Translations under genes and position numbers: made by a program
From: Akkermansia muciniphila
Lineage (GTDB): Bacteria; Verrucomicrobiota; Verrucomicrobiia; Verrucomicrobiales; Akkermansiaceae
DNA: 64,000 nucleotides
Direction of reading: 5' to 3'
NCBI GenBank assembly: GCA_945888515.1
Contig: CAMDAD010000003.1
Location: 1 to 64,000 of the forward strand
Notes under the pieces: model-generated
Told to the model about the DNA's origin: nothing
Databases searched by the model: none
The model's input: the letters and a program-made list of their open reading frames with translations, nothing else
In this document: one piece after another, positions 1 through 8,086 of the stretch
Numbering within the stretch: the first letter of the stretch is position 1
Layout of the letters: every line of letters begins with the position of its first letter

Positions 1-2
1 GG

Positions 3-119
3 TCCATCACACAAAAACAATGCGAAGAAGTAGCAGAAGCCCTGAACAGTCGCCCGCGCAAACGCTATAAATTTTTAACTCCAAACGAAATCTACGAACA
101 AAAATTACAAAATAATTGA
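3..119 (+). CDS. IS30-family transposase, C-terminal end (5' part outside window)
   Basis: The third forward frame is open from the window edge to a TGA at 117-119. It reads the typical end of an IS30-type DDE transposase: an alpha-helical stretch, then LNSRPRKRYKFLTPNEIY, then a short tail. The 'LN.RPRK...TPNE' block is the family's C-terminal signature. Only 38 residues are visible, so whether the rest is intact cannot be judged. The bases after the stop (about 110-140) should hold the right terminal inverted repeat, but the left end lies outside the window and cannot be compared. The stretch is clearly more AT-rich than the genes from 605 onward, which suits a mobile element. Confidence 0.75.
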   Translation, partial: SITQKQCEEVAEALNSRPRKRYKFLTPNEIYEQKLQNN

Positions 120-183
120 CCCCATTGCATTAGCCGTTAAAATTCGCCCATCTGCCTCATTTTTCTACTATCAGTCGCGTGTT

Positions 184-522
184 ATGCCAGCTAAACGCAC
201 AATCAAACGTTATACCGATCAAGAAAAAAGTGATATTTTCGCTTTCATTGAAAAACACAATGCAGAAAATGGTCGTGGCGGTCAAACCGTAGCTATCAAG
301 AAATTCGGTGTCACCGCAGCCAGCCTCGCTGCATGGAGTAAAAAATCGGGCAAGAAACCCAAAAAGGCTACCAAGACTGCGAAGAAAAATCGCAACCCCA
401 GCAAACTCTGGGATCGCCTCTCCGCAGTGAAATCGGAAATCGCCAAATCGGAAAAACTTCTAGCGAAACTCAATCGTGAAGCCAAGGAATTGCGCAAAGA
501 AATCCGTGCCGCGATTGATTAA
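184..522 (+). CDS. Small Lys-rich putative DNA-binding protein (HTH-like N-terminus, coiled-coil C-terminus)
   Basis: This is a 112-aa protein of unknown function. Residues about 8-52 (from IKRYTDQEKSDIFAFI through FGVTAASLAAWSKK) look like a helix-turn-helix of the kind found in transposase-related or Myb-like proteins. A Lys-rich linker follows (about 53-72). Residues about 73-112 form a charged heptad-like helix (LWDRLSAVKSEIAKSEKLLA), probably a coiled coil that dimerises. The high lysine content suggests nucleic-acid binding. It lies 65 bp after the transposase stop and is as AT-rich, so it may have arrived with the element or be a regulator beside its insertion site. It ends just before a strong terminator. 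No RBS is convincing, and the ATG was chosen because it precedes all the predicted structure. Confidence 0.6.
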   Translation: MPAKRTIKRYTDQEKSDIFAFIEKHNAENGRGGQTVAIKKFGVTAASLAAWSKKSGKKPKKATKTAKKNRNPSKLWDRLSAVKSEIAKSEKLLAKLNREAKELRKEIRAAID

Positions 523-545
523 AATCACATCTAACATCTAACAAT

Positions 546-582
546 AAAAATGCTTCGTATTTATCGATACGAAGCATTTTTT
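546..582. terminator. Bidirectional intrinsic terminator
   Basis: A 15-bp perfect stem (546-560 pairing with 567-581) around a 6-base loop TTATCG is flanked by A-run and T-run on opposite sides. It therefore works as a Rho-independent terminator on both strands. It sits between the convergent 112-aa gene and the KsgA-Nudix gene. It is the clearest intrinsic terminator in the window. Confidence 0.9.
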
Positions 583-604
583 ATATCCATACTGATAGCG
601 ATTC

Positions 605-1945
605 TCATGATGGAAGTCTCGTCTCTTGGAATAGTTTCCAACACTCGATAAAGCCACTGGCGAAGTCACTGGGACGGTTTTGTAGCCATTTTTCGATTTC
701 TAGCATGGGAAACCACTGTATGGCATCGATCTCGGAGCAAGGAAAGCGCAATGGTCCCTGATACTCGACCGCATACAACGTGACGAACTCCCACCCTGTC
801 GTCTTGCACGGTGAGATTTTACCAATTTCGACAAGCTCCTCTTTTTCGACTCCCAACTCCTCTTTCAGTTCGCGGACGGCGCAGGTAAGATAGTCTTCTC
901 CGGCATCCACGTGACCCGCGGCACTGGAATCCCACACACTAGGATGATTGTCTTTCCAGCGTGATCGCAATTGCAACAGCAGATCACGGCGTTTGTTGAA
1001 GACAAAAATATGAACCGCGCGGTGCAGTGTATTCGAGGCATGGATCTCCGCGCGTGTCGATTGACCAACGACGCGGTCGTTCTCGTCCACCACATCAAAA
1101 AGTTCGGAACCTTTCTGGGGGATTTCTTTGAGCGGATGATCATCAAAATGATGAGTGAGCGTAAGCCACTGCTGCAAATTTAGTTCTTCGGCGCGCACTG
1201 TTGCTGGCTTGCCCAGCTTTGCTACCAATGTCGGCCAGTCGTCGCATCGCGGCAATAATTTGTGTAGTTGTTTGCGCCTCTGCCCGAAACCACGTCGCAA
1301 TAATTCATCAAAAAGTCTGCGATCAAAAGCCGGCAAATCAGCACGTGGTAGGAGCACAGCCACACTGGAATCCACCTGAGGAATGGGATAAAATACCTCA
1401 GGCGGTACCTCCATGACCGTCTCCACATGCCATGCGCTCTGTATTCGTAAAGATAGGAGCCCGTAGTCCGATTGCCCAGGCGAGGCACTCAATCGATCAA
1501 TCACTTCTTTTTGTAACATGATCACCGCACGATCAAAGGGATGCGGAACTGACAGGAAGTTTTTCATGATGGCACCGCCGCTCGCATAGGGCAGATTGCC
1601 GATAAATTTTACCGGACGATGCGCAAACAAACTCCGCAGATCAAACTCCACGGCATCCTGATGCACGACCTCAATATCAGTTCGATGGGAAAATTTCTCG
1701 CGCAGTGCCGCAGCGAGCCGGGAATCAAATTCCACGAGTATGACTTTTTTCACACGACCCACTACATGCCCCGTCAGCGCTCCCGTGCCCGGTCCGACCT
1801 CTACCACGGTATCCTCTGGCTGCAGGTCGAGATGATCTACAATGCCTCTCGCGGTATTCGCGTCCGTCAGGAAATTCTGCCCCAATTGCCGACTGGGCAT
1901 CACACCGGTCAGATGAAGCACTTGGCGGATCTCTCGTTCTGTCAT
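605..1945 (-). CDS. rsmA: 16S rRNA dimethyladenosine transferase (KsgA/RsmA) fused to a Nudix hydrolase
   Basis: A 446-aa fusion. Residues 1 to about 268 are a full RsmA, which dimethylates two adjacent adenosines near the 3' end of 16S rRNA using S-adenosylmethionine: GQNFL (22-26), SAM motif EVGPGTG (49-55), catalytic NLPY (117-120) and the helical C-terminal domain. After a short linker, residues about 278-446 form a Nudix domain. Its box is complete (G344 to V366, REL.EELGV pattern), and its start (ELFDVVDENDRVVG) resembles the IPP-isomerase/YfcD-like Nudix subgroup. RsmA alone is normally about 270 aa. The reading frame is continuous with no internal stop, so this is a real fusion. The Nudix substrate cannot be inferred. 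The gene ends at the 546-582 terminator. Confidence 0.93.
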   Translation of the reverse strand: MTEREIRQVLHLTGVMPSRQLGQNFLTDANTARGIVDHLDLQPEDTVVEVGPGTGALTGHVVGRVKKVILVEFDSRLAAALREKFSHRTDIEVVHQDAVEFDLRSLFAHRPVKFIGNLPYASGGAIMKNFLSVPHPFDRAVIMLQKEVIDRLSASPGQSDYGLLSLRIQSAWHVETVMEVPPEVFYPIPQVDSSVAVLLPRADLPAFDRRLFDELLRRGFGQRRKQLHKLLPRCDDWPTLVAKLGKPATVRAEELNLQQWLTLTHHFDDHPLKEIPQKGSELFDVVDENDRVVGQSTRAEIHASNTLHRAVHIFVFNKRRDLLLQLRSRWKDNHPSVWDSSAAGHVDAGEDYLTCAVRELKEELGVEKEELVEIGKISPCKTTGWEFVTLYAVEYQGPLRFPCSEIDAIQWFPMLEIEKWLQNRPSDFASGFIECWKLFQETRLPS

Positions 1946-2110
1946 GCCGATTCATCATGAACAACTTCCCCAAGATTCCAAGCCCCAAAATCCCTCGATC
2001 GCACCATCTCTTGCCTTTCTCATGAGAAAATCGCATCTGGGACATTTCCTCACACCTTTGTACATGATGTGCTTGCATTTTACCTCATGAAATCGTTCTC
2101 TGCGTCCGAC

Positions 2111-3076
2111 ATGTCAAAAGGATTAGCGATCATGACCTCCGGCGGCGATAGCGCCGGAATGAACCCCGCCATCAAGTGCTCTGTGGAATACGCACGCAAA
2201 CAAGGCTACAAGCCCTATCTGGTCTACGATGGTCTGCGTGGATTGATCGACGACAATATCTTCGAGGCGGATCGTGACCGCTGCTCCGGCATCCTGCACC
2301 GTGGGGGCACCGTATTACGCTCTTCACGCTCCAAGCGCTTTTTCGAACTGCAGTATCGCCAACAAGCCTACGAAAACCTGCAACGTCGCGGCATCGGTCA
2401 AATGATCGTAATCGGAGGTGATGGCTCCTTCAACGCGCTTAATCAATTTTACACAGACTTTGGCGTTCCCTTCGCCGGCATACCTGCGACCATCGATAAC
2501 GATATTTCCGGTACGGATTACTGCCTTGGAGTGGATACCGCTCTGAATATCATCCGTCAGTCGGTGGATTCGATCCGCGACACCGCCACTTCGTTTTCAC
2601 GAGCTTTTGTGATCGAAGTCATGGGACGCCACTGCGGTTATTTGGCGATGGTTTCGGCTCTCTCCAGCGGAGCGGAAATTTGCCTGATTCCTGAACTTCC
2701 TTATGATCTCGATTCCATCGGCGCACGCCTCAGTGAGGAGAAAAAAAATAGTCGCACCTACGTGTTGGCGATCGTAGCCGAGGGCACTCGGATGTCAGAG
2801 CACCTGACGCGTTGGCTCACCGACTCACTCAACATGGATGCACGGCTCACGGTGCTCGGTCACGTGCAGCGCGGAGGCTCGCCCACGGTGCACGACCGCA
2901 TCATGGCATACAAATTCGCCGTGGCAGCCGTCGATGCCCTACAAGCAGGCAAGACCAACGCTATCATGACTTACAAAGACGGCTCTTTCGGCACCATTCC
3001 TATCGATCAAGTGGCCGGTTCGCGTTACAAAATCGATCAGGATTTGCTTAAATTGTGCGCACCACTGGCGAGTTGA
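2111..3076 (+). CDS. pfkA: ATP-dependent 6-phosphofructokinase
   Basis: Phosphorylates fructose 6-phosphate to fructose 1,6-bisphosphate, the committed step of glycolysis. The protein has GGDSAGMN at the nucleotide site (about residue 11), GGDGS (about 102-106; Gly rather than Asp at the fourth position indicates ATP, not pyrophosphate) and the catalytic TIDND (about 127-131) followed by GTDYCLGVDTAL. VMGRHCGYLA and the GHVQRGGSPT motif of the second half are also present. The frame is open from an ATG at 2069. I chose 2111 because it gives the family's usual length (321 aa) and starts two residues before the first conserved strand; 2069 or 2087 would add unconserved residues. Pyruvate kinase follows in the same direction. 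Confidence 0.93.
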   Translation: MSKGLAIMTSGGDSAGMNPAIKCSVEYARKQGYKPYLVYDGLRGLIDDNIFEADRDRCSGILHRGGTVLRSSRSKRFFELQYRQQAYENLQRRGIGQMIVIGGDGSFNALNQFYTDFGVPFAGIPATIDNDISGTDYCLGVDTALNIIRQSVDSIRDTATSFSRAFVIEVMGRHCGYLAMVSALSSGAEICLIPELPYDLDSIGARLSEEKKNSRTYVLAIVAEGTRMSEHLTRWLTDSLNMDARLTVLGHVQRGGSPTVHDRIMAYKFAVAAVDALQAGKTNAIMTYKDGSFGTIPIDQVAGSRYKIDQDLLKLCAPLAS

Positions 3077-3166
3077 ATCCCTCCCTCTCCCTCTGAGGTT
3101 TTCACGTAGCCGTTTTCTAACCATTACTTGCCAACTTGGTATAAATCGTGTTTGTTATCGCCAACC

Positions 3167-4573
3167 ATGCGCCCACAACCACGCACTAAATTCATTTGCA
3201 CACTCGGTCCCGCCACGGAAGCAGAGGAAACCATCGGGTCCTTAATCGATATCGGAGCTGATGTGTTTCGCCTCAATATGTCGCATGCCAAACACGAGTG
3301 GGCACGGGAAATGACGCGCCGAGTGCGCAAGCAGGCTAAGGATCGCCATGCTCACATCGCCGTACTCTTCGATCTGACGGGACCATCGATCCGCACCGGT
3401 GATCTGGAAAAGCCCTTCGACTTGCTTGAGGGAGATCTTGTCGAATTTCGCAAGGCAACAACTCCCGCTAGCATCGGACTCTCCACCACCGTGAATTACG
3501 ACGGACTCATGGAAGATGTGAGCGAGGGAAACACCCTTGTCGTGGACAATGGAGCCATGCTGATGCTGATCAAAAGTGTGCGCCCAGACGCGATCACCTG
3601 CGAGGTCAAGACACCTGGAAAATTAGGATCACGACGCCATATCAATCTCCCCGGTGTGCGACTAAATCTTCCCGCCCTCACAGAAAAAGACCACGCGGAT
3701 CTCGCGTTGGCGGTCGAGTGTGATGCCGACTTCGTCGCTGGCTCTTTCGTCCGCGATGCCGCCCACGTCCGAGAACTCCGCAGCGCCATGGAAAAACTTG
3801 AAGGCGTTGCACAGATCGTAGCCAAAATTGAAGACCAAGAGGCCATTCGTAACATCGACTCCATCATCCAGGCCACTGATGTCATCATGATCGCGCGTGG
3901 TGACCTCGGGGTGGAAGTGGAATTCGAAGAACTACCCATCCTCCAGCGCCGCATCGTAAAACGCTGCCATGAACTGGGACGCCGTGTCATTGTCGCCACG
4001 CAATTGTTAGAGTCGATGATCACCAACCCGACTCCTACCCGCGCGGAAGTGACGGATGTTTCGAACGCCACGTTTGAAGAAGCGGATGCCTTGATGCTAT
4101 CGGGAGAAACATCGGTAGGAGCCTACCCTCTTCGTTGCATGGAAGCCTTCGTACGCATCGCCTCTCGTATCGAACGCAGCGGCGGTTTAGGCTTCGCCGA
4201 GCACGCCATCCTGCGCGATGAGCGTCAGAAAACCTGCCGCGCCGCCGTGATTCTCGCCGATTCCCTACCGGGTGCCCGCTTGATTGTCCTCACTCGCCGC
4301 GGTATCGTGGCGAACCACACCGCACTGTTGCGACCTCGCACGCCGCTCTACGCCTTCTCGCCCAAGGAGCGCGTTTGTCGCCAACTCGCCCTGTCACGTG
4401 GCGTGACCGCATTTCAGTTACCTTTCTCCCCCACCATCGACGAGACCATCCAGCACGCTACGGAAATCCTTCGCCAAAACAACCTCGCACAACCCGGCAC
4501 GCCGATCGTGATCGTCTCTGACATGCTCTCCGATCACTTCACCGCCAACTCAATCCTGCTCTATCATGCGTAA
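3167..4573 (+). CDS. pyk: Pyruvate kinase
   Basis: Converts phosphoenolpyruvate and ADP to pyruvate and ATP. It shows RTKFICTLGPAT at the start, FRLNMSHA, VAKIEDQEAI (with the catalytic Lys), MIARGDLGVEV, VATQLLESMI and LMLSGETSVGAYP, then the C-terminal domain. The open frame begins at 3128, but residues before MRPQPRTK have no family counterpart, so 3167 (468 aa, close to the usual 470) is preferred. The loop usually reading LDTKGPEIRTG is FDLTGPSIRTG here (codons around 3371-3394), putting Ser where Glu (K+-dependent) or Lys (K+-independent) normally sits. It follows pfkA by 90 bp without an obvious terminator, so the two are probably co-transcribed. Confidence 0.95.
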   Translation: MRPQPRTKFICTLGPATEAEETIGSLIDIGADVFRLNMSHAKHEWAREMTRRVRKQAKDRHAHIAVLFDLTGPSIRTGDLEKPFDLLEGDLVEFRKATTPASIGLSTTVNYDGLMEDVSEGNTLVVDNGAMLMLIKSVRPDAITCEVKTPGKLGSRRHINLPGVRLNLPALTEKDHADLALAVECDADFVAGSFVRDAAHVRELRSAMEKLEGVAQIVAKIEDQEAIRNIDSIIQATDVIMIARGDLGVEVEFEELPILQRRIVKRCHELGRRVIVATQLLESMITNPTPTRAEVTDVSNATFEEADALMLSGETSVGAYPLRCMEAFVRIASRIERSGGLGFAEHAILRDERQKTCRAAVILADSLPGARLIVLTRRGIVANHTALLRPRTPLYAFSPKERVCRQLALSRGVTAFQLPFSPTIDETIQHATEILRQNNLAQPGTPIVIVSDMLSDHFTANSILLYHA

Positions 4574-4624
4574 AAACTGGTTGATCGAGCTCTACTACCG
4601 TCCTTCGATTTCACTTCCGTCCGC

Positions 4625-4651
4625 AAGAATCAAATCGTAAGATTCTTTTTT
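4625..4651 (+). terminator. Probable intrinsic terminator after pyruvate kinase
   Basis: A 7-bp stem AAGAATC (4625-4631) / GATTCTT (4641-4647) with a 9-base loop runs into a T tract ending at 4651. It lies 51 bp past the pyk stop, in the gap before the convergent ATP-grasp ligase gene. A second inverted pair, GTTAGAA (4654-4660) and TTCTAAC (4673-4679), follows directly. The stem is AT-rich and therefore weak. Confidence 0.55.
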
Positions 4652-4736
4652 CTGTTAGAAGCAGTTTGTTTTTTCTAACCACTCTCCAGAGGGCGAACTG
4701 CCTACATTGAGAGGTGTCCACGACAATCGGTTGGCG

Positions 4737-5723
4737 TCACGCTGATCCCGAAGTTCTCGCCTTTAGAAATTCACGGCTGAAAGCGATGCGATCGGCAGCG
4801 CTTTCTTGTGGTTTTTGTTTGTGGCGTTCCACTACAGGCATCAAGCGCTTCATCAGTCCCACGCCGTTGGCCATCTGGATCGCCAAGCCAGGACGGGCAT
4901 TCACCTCGATCATCAGTGGTCCCTTTTTTTCATCCACCATGACATCCACGCCGAGATAACCGAGCTCAGTCATTTCATGGCATGTCACGGCGATTTCGAG
5001 AATCTTGTCCCAATACGGCATCTGCACGCCGATGAGCGGCGATTTCAAGTCGGGATGATGTGTGATCATGGACCCGTGGTGCACGGCTCGTATCGTTCGA
5101 CCAGTCGCAAGATCGATGCCGATGCCGATAGCGCCTTGGTGAAGATTCGCTCGACCATCCGACTCTTTTGTAGCTGCACGCAACATCGCCATCACCGGGT
5201 AGCCATGAAGCATCACGATGCGTATATCGGGCGCTCCTTGGAAGCTGATCTCGGTGAGTATCTTAGCAGGCGTCACGCGATACTCAATGAGCGCGTGGTC
5301 GCGGTTACCGCCGAGACTGTAGAGACCCGCTAGAATATTTTCCGCGTGGTGTCGAAGCTCGGCACCCGTCAGACGAGAACCGCTAGGCTTCACGTATGTA
5401 TCACCATCGCGCTGGTCGATCACCAACACACCCTTGCCGCCACTGCCGCGCGCTGGTTTCATGACAAAGGCCTCATGCGTCAGCAGCTTTTTTTCCATAA
5501 GTGCGACATCGTGAGGCGAGGTCACCACCAGATAGGTTTGAGGCGCCTCCAGTCCACGCTCCTCGGCCAGTGCCTTAGTCATCAGTTTATTATCGACACG
5601 CTGATACAACCTCCGCGGATTGTTCGGCAAAAGAAACCGCGCATTGCGCATGTTAATGCCCACCACACCCATCGCACGAAGCTCATTGGGGGTGCGAAAC
5701 CAGCGATGCCACCATCGTTTCAT
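4737..5723 (-). CDS. RimK-like alpha-L-glutamate ligase-family protein (ATP-grasp)
   Basis: A 328-aa ATP-grasp enzyme of the group related to RimK, which adds glutamate (or another amino acid) to a protein or peptide. Nucleotide-binding sequence MKPARGSGGKGV lies at about 88-99. The metal-binding end MIEVNARPGLAIQMAN has the Glu and Asn expected for Mg2+ ligands. The N-terminus (NMRNARFLLPNNPRRLY) and length match the family annotated as alpha-L-glutamate ligase-like. It is the last gene of a tight operon, starting 6 bp after the 7TM protein, which itself follows a retropepsin-like protease by 8 bp. That trio is known from other bacteria, mainly Gammaproteobacteria. The acceptor substrate is unknown, and modification of an envelope peptide or protein is inference. 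Confidence 0.85.
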   Translation of the reverse strand: MKRWWHRWFRTPNELRAMGVVGINMRNARFLLPNNPRRLYQRVDNKLMTKALAEERGLEAPQTYLVVTSPHDVALMEKKLLTHEAFVMKPARGSGGKGVLVIDQRDGDTYVKPSGSRLTGAELRHHAENILAGLYSLGGNRDHALIEYRVTPAKILTEISFQGAPDIRIVMLHGYPVMAMLRAATKESDGRANLHQGAIGIGIDLATGRTIRAVHHGSMITHHPDLKSPLIGVQMPYWDKILEIAVTCHEMTELGYLGVDVMVDEKKGPLMIEVNARPGLAIQMANGVGLMKRLMPVVERHKQKPQESAADRIAFSREFLKARTSGSA

Positions 5724-5729
5724 ATCACT

Positions 5730-7280
5730 TCAGGATTCCGAAAAATTGCGAAAGCGATGGAGTTCGCTCAGACGATAGCCCGTGTAGCGACCGATCAACA
5801 AGATCGCTGCGAGGAGAACTAACAACAACTCGGGGAAGTATTGGGCCCAGTATTGGATCTGCGGAACTTTCATCACCAGATAGGCCACCACTGCCACGAA
5901 AACCGAACCACCCACCTGCATGATGGCGTTGCGTTTGCCCTCCTCTTCCCAAATCAGCGACATGCGCTCGATTGTCCAAGCAATGATGATCATCGGAAAC
6001 AAAGTGATCTGCAGCACATCACGCACGCCCAACCGCCAACTAATCAGCGACATCAATAGCATGAGCATCGTCACGATGACGACGCAGGCTGCCACGCGCG
6101 GCACTACGAGCAGATTCATGCTGGAGAGCAGGAAACGGAAATACAGACCCACAGCTACAATCACAGCAAACATCACGATGCCTAAGCCCAAGTCCATTTC
6201 AAGAAAGGCCAGCGCCAAGAGCACGGGCATGAAAGTGCCCAGAGTCGGAATCCCCACGATATTTCGCAAAATCACCACCACAAAAGCACCTAACGGAATC
6301 AGCACCACATAACGGAACACAGCGCGCTCGGAGACTGGCAGTGCGAGAATCGTCGATGCGAGAAATGGCGAATCGCGCAAGCTGTTCATGTGATCTAACG
6401 AAATCATATCTTTCACCACCGTGAAAGTGACTTTCGAGTTTTCCCCACCGATCACATCCAGCAGTGGCACACCGCCGCGGTTCCAGACGAAAATGTTCTC
6501 ACTCCGCAAGCTCACGTTCGGTTGCGCGGGGTTCTTGACCTTCCACGTCGCGCCATCGCAGTATTCAATCAAAGACAAAGCTTGTTGCGCACCGACGTTC
6601 GCATCCAAGCGAACTCCATGCGCTGGGCGTGCGGGGATACCGGCCATTTGCAACAAATCGATGCCCATCACGATCAGCAGATTTTCTTCACTGACCTTCT
6701 CGACGTTTTGGTAATGTCGACGCAGCAATAAAACCTCTTGTGCTGACTTATCTTTGACCAACTGTAAAAAAAGATGAGTAAAAAAAGTATCCGCATCTGC
6801 CGAAACCGAACGGGATTTTTCGATCAATCCTTGCGCCGCTTTTTCCGGTGGACCCGACAAGCCTGGTGAGTGGGCCACGGGGGAAGAACCTTTCACTTCC
6901 TCACCCCCGCGACCGGTTTTAAAACGCTCAGGAAAACGCACACGATAATAGAGCGCGTGAGATCCTTCCGACGGCTGTCGCGCCGACCACACCGCTTTGA
7001 GGCCAGAAAGTCCCGATTCTGTCGTATAGCCAAACCCGAGAGAACCGGCTTCTTGGCCTATGCTTTCGTCCGCTGCTGCAGCAGGCAACGCCAGCTTCAC
7101 GGTTACGGGTGTTGCCTCCTCGTCGTGAAAAAACGAAACCTTCGCTTCCACTAGCCAGGAACTTGCTTTGGTGCCAACCCAAAGCGGCACGCCTAGTGAA
7201 CGATTTTTATAAACTGCCAGCCCCATGCCCAGCACACACAACATCAGCACAGCCAGGATCAATCGCAATTGGGAGGGCAT
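5730..7280 (-). CDS. Inactive transglutaminase-like domain fused to a 7-transmembrane domain
   Basis: A 516-aa inner-membrane protein. One N-terminal TM helix (about 7-24, LILAVLMLCVLGMGLAV) leads into a periplasmic region to about 320. This includes a transglutaminase-like fold (about 175-300: FFTHLFLQLVKDKSAQEVLL, then GIDLLQMAGIPARPAHGV) without a recognisable catalytic Cys-His-Asp triad. From about 325 to the end are seven hydrophobic helices, beginning RYVVLIPLGAFVVVILRNIV. This matches the family of inactive transglutaminases fused to 7 TM helices. Its neighbours are a protease (upstream, 8 bp) and an ATP-grasp ligase (downstream, 6 bp). A plausible role is a membrane sensor or scaffold that binds a peptide substrate for the two enzymes, but this is inference. 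Confidence 0.85.
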   Translation of the reverse strand: MPSQLRLILAVLMLCVLGMGLAVYKNRSLGVPLWVGTKASSWLVEAKVSFFHDEEATPVTVKLALPAAAADESIGQEAGSLGFGYTTESGLSGLKAVWSARQPSEGSHALYYRVRFPERFKTGRGGEEVKGSSPVAHSPGLSGPPEKAAQGLIEKSRSVSADADTFFTHLFLQLVKDKSAQEVLLLRRHYQNVEKVSEENLLIVMGIDLLQMAGIPARPAHGVRLDANVGAQQALSLIEYCDGATWKVKNPAQPNVSLRSENIFVWNRGGVPLLDVIGGENSKVTFTVVKDMISLDHMNSLRDSPFLASTILALPVSERAVFRYVVLIPLGAFVVVILRNIVGIPTLGTFMPVLLALAFLEMDLGLGIVMFAVIVAVGLYFRFLLSSMNLLVVPRVAACVVIVTMLMLLMSLISWRLGVRDVLQITLFPMIIIAWTIERMSLIWEEEGKRNAIMQVGGSVFVAVVAYLVMKVPQIQYWAQYFPELLLVLLAAILLIGRYTGYRLSELHRFRNFSES

Positions 7281-7288
7281 AGATTTTC

Positions 7289-8005
7289 CTAGCGAAAGAT
7301 TTTATCGTCAGCCAAATACGTCCGACTCGGATCCACCCAGCCAAGAACTTGAATCGTGGAACGTCCAATCAATACCGGACAGATCATATTGTGGCGATTG
7401 TTCAGAGTAAATTCAGCTTTAATGCTACGTTCGCCGATCTGGAAATTCAAGCGCACAACGTTGCGACGCTCCGATTGCCCACCCGGTTCCTTGATGAGAA
7501 CAGTCCGCGCAAGAGGAGCCTCGATATCGTAGCGTTTCGCCCCAGCTTGACCAGGATCCGTGAGCACGAATTTCACCCACTTCTTCCCATCACGCTCGAA
7601 CAATTGCTGATTTTCGGCGTGTAACGAGCTCGTTAGAGCGCCCGTGTCCAGCTTTGCTACCATGGTGTCCGTCATTTCTCCCACTGTGACCTTTTCACGC
7701 CATCCGAATACCTGAACGGGATCCGAGCTTACAGGGCGAGCGACCTTGACCGAGTTTTCCGCTTCCTTCTTCTCCGCCGCCACCTCCTCATCCTCCTCCG
7801 GATCAAGATTGGCAGCATCATCGCTAGGTGCGTCCAGCGCTGCCTTCGTTGGCGCTTTGTCGACCTGATCCGATGCCTTAGTCACTGGAGCCGCTGCATT
7901 CGCAGTCGATACACCAGCCTTCTTTTCATCAGCCGCGCAGATCAGAGAAGTCAACAACAAGACGACTGACAGGCCGCGCAGCCATCTGTGAAAGAAAACA
8001 ATCAT
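7289..8005 (-). CDS. Secreted retropepsin-like aspartic protease (Zn_protease/RimB-like family)
   Basis: A 238-aa protein with a signal peptide (residues about 1-25, WLRGLSVVLLLTSLICAA). An acidic Ala/Asp/Glu-rich spacer (about 26-90) precedes a protease domain of about 140 residues starting at VQVFGWREKVTV. The catalytic-type motif KLDTGALTSSLHA (DTGA at 120-123) is followed by ERRNVVRLNFQIG, NNRHNMICPVLIGR and a final VDPSRTYL. Databases often call this family 'ATP-dependent zinc protease', but the DTGA motif is that of pepsin/retropepsin aspartic proteases. It is the first gene of the three-gene operon with the 7TM protein and the ATP-grasp ligase. The signal peptide puts it outside the cytoplasm, the opposite side from the ATP-grasp enzyme. 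Confidence 0.85.
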   Translation of the reverse strand: MIVFFHRWLRGLSVVLLLTSLICAADEKKAGVSTANAAAPVTKASDQVDKAPTKAALDAPSDDAANLDPEEDEEVAAEKKEAENSVKVARPVSSDPVQVFGWREKVTVGEMTDTMVAKLDTGALTSSLHAENQQLFERDGKKWVKFVLTDPGQAGAKRYDIEAPLARTVLIKEPGGQSERRNVVRLNFQIGERSIKAEFTLNNRHNMICPVLIGRSTIQVLGWVDPSRTYLADDKIFR

Positions 8006-8013
8006 GATCAGAA

Positions 8014-8050
8014 TGTGGTTTGAGTCTAAAAAAGATCCATCAAAACCACA
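8014..8050. promoter_or_regulatory. Inverted repeat in the leader of the protease/7TM/ligase operon
   Basis: TGTGGTTT (8014-8021) and AAACCACA (8043-8050) form a perfect 8-bp inverted repeat, 9 to 45 bp upstream of the protease start codon, in the 81-bp gap after coxB. No T tract follows in the direction of coxB transcription, so an operator or leader hairpin is likelier than an intrinsic terminator. Confidence 0.35.
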
Positions 8051-8086
8051 ACGGAAAAATTTTCACAGTTGCATGACAGAACCGTA

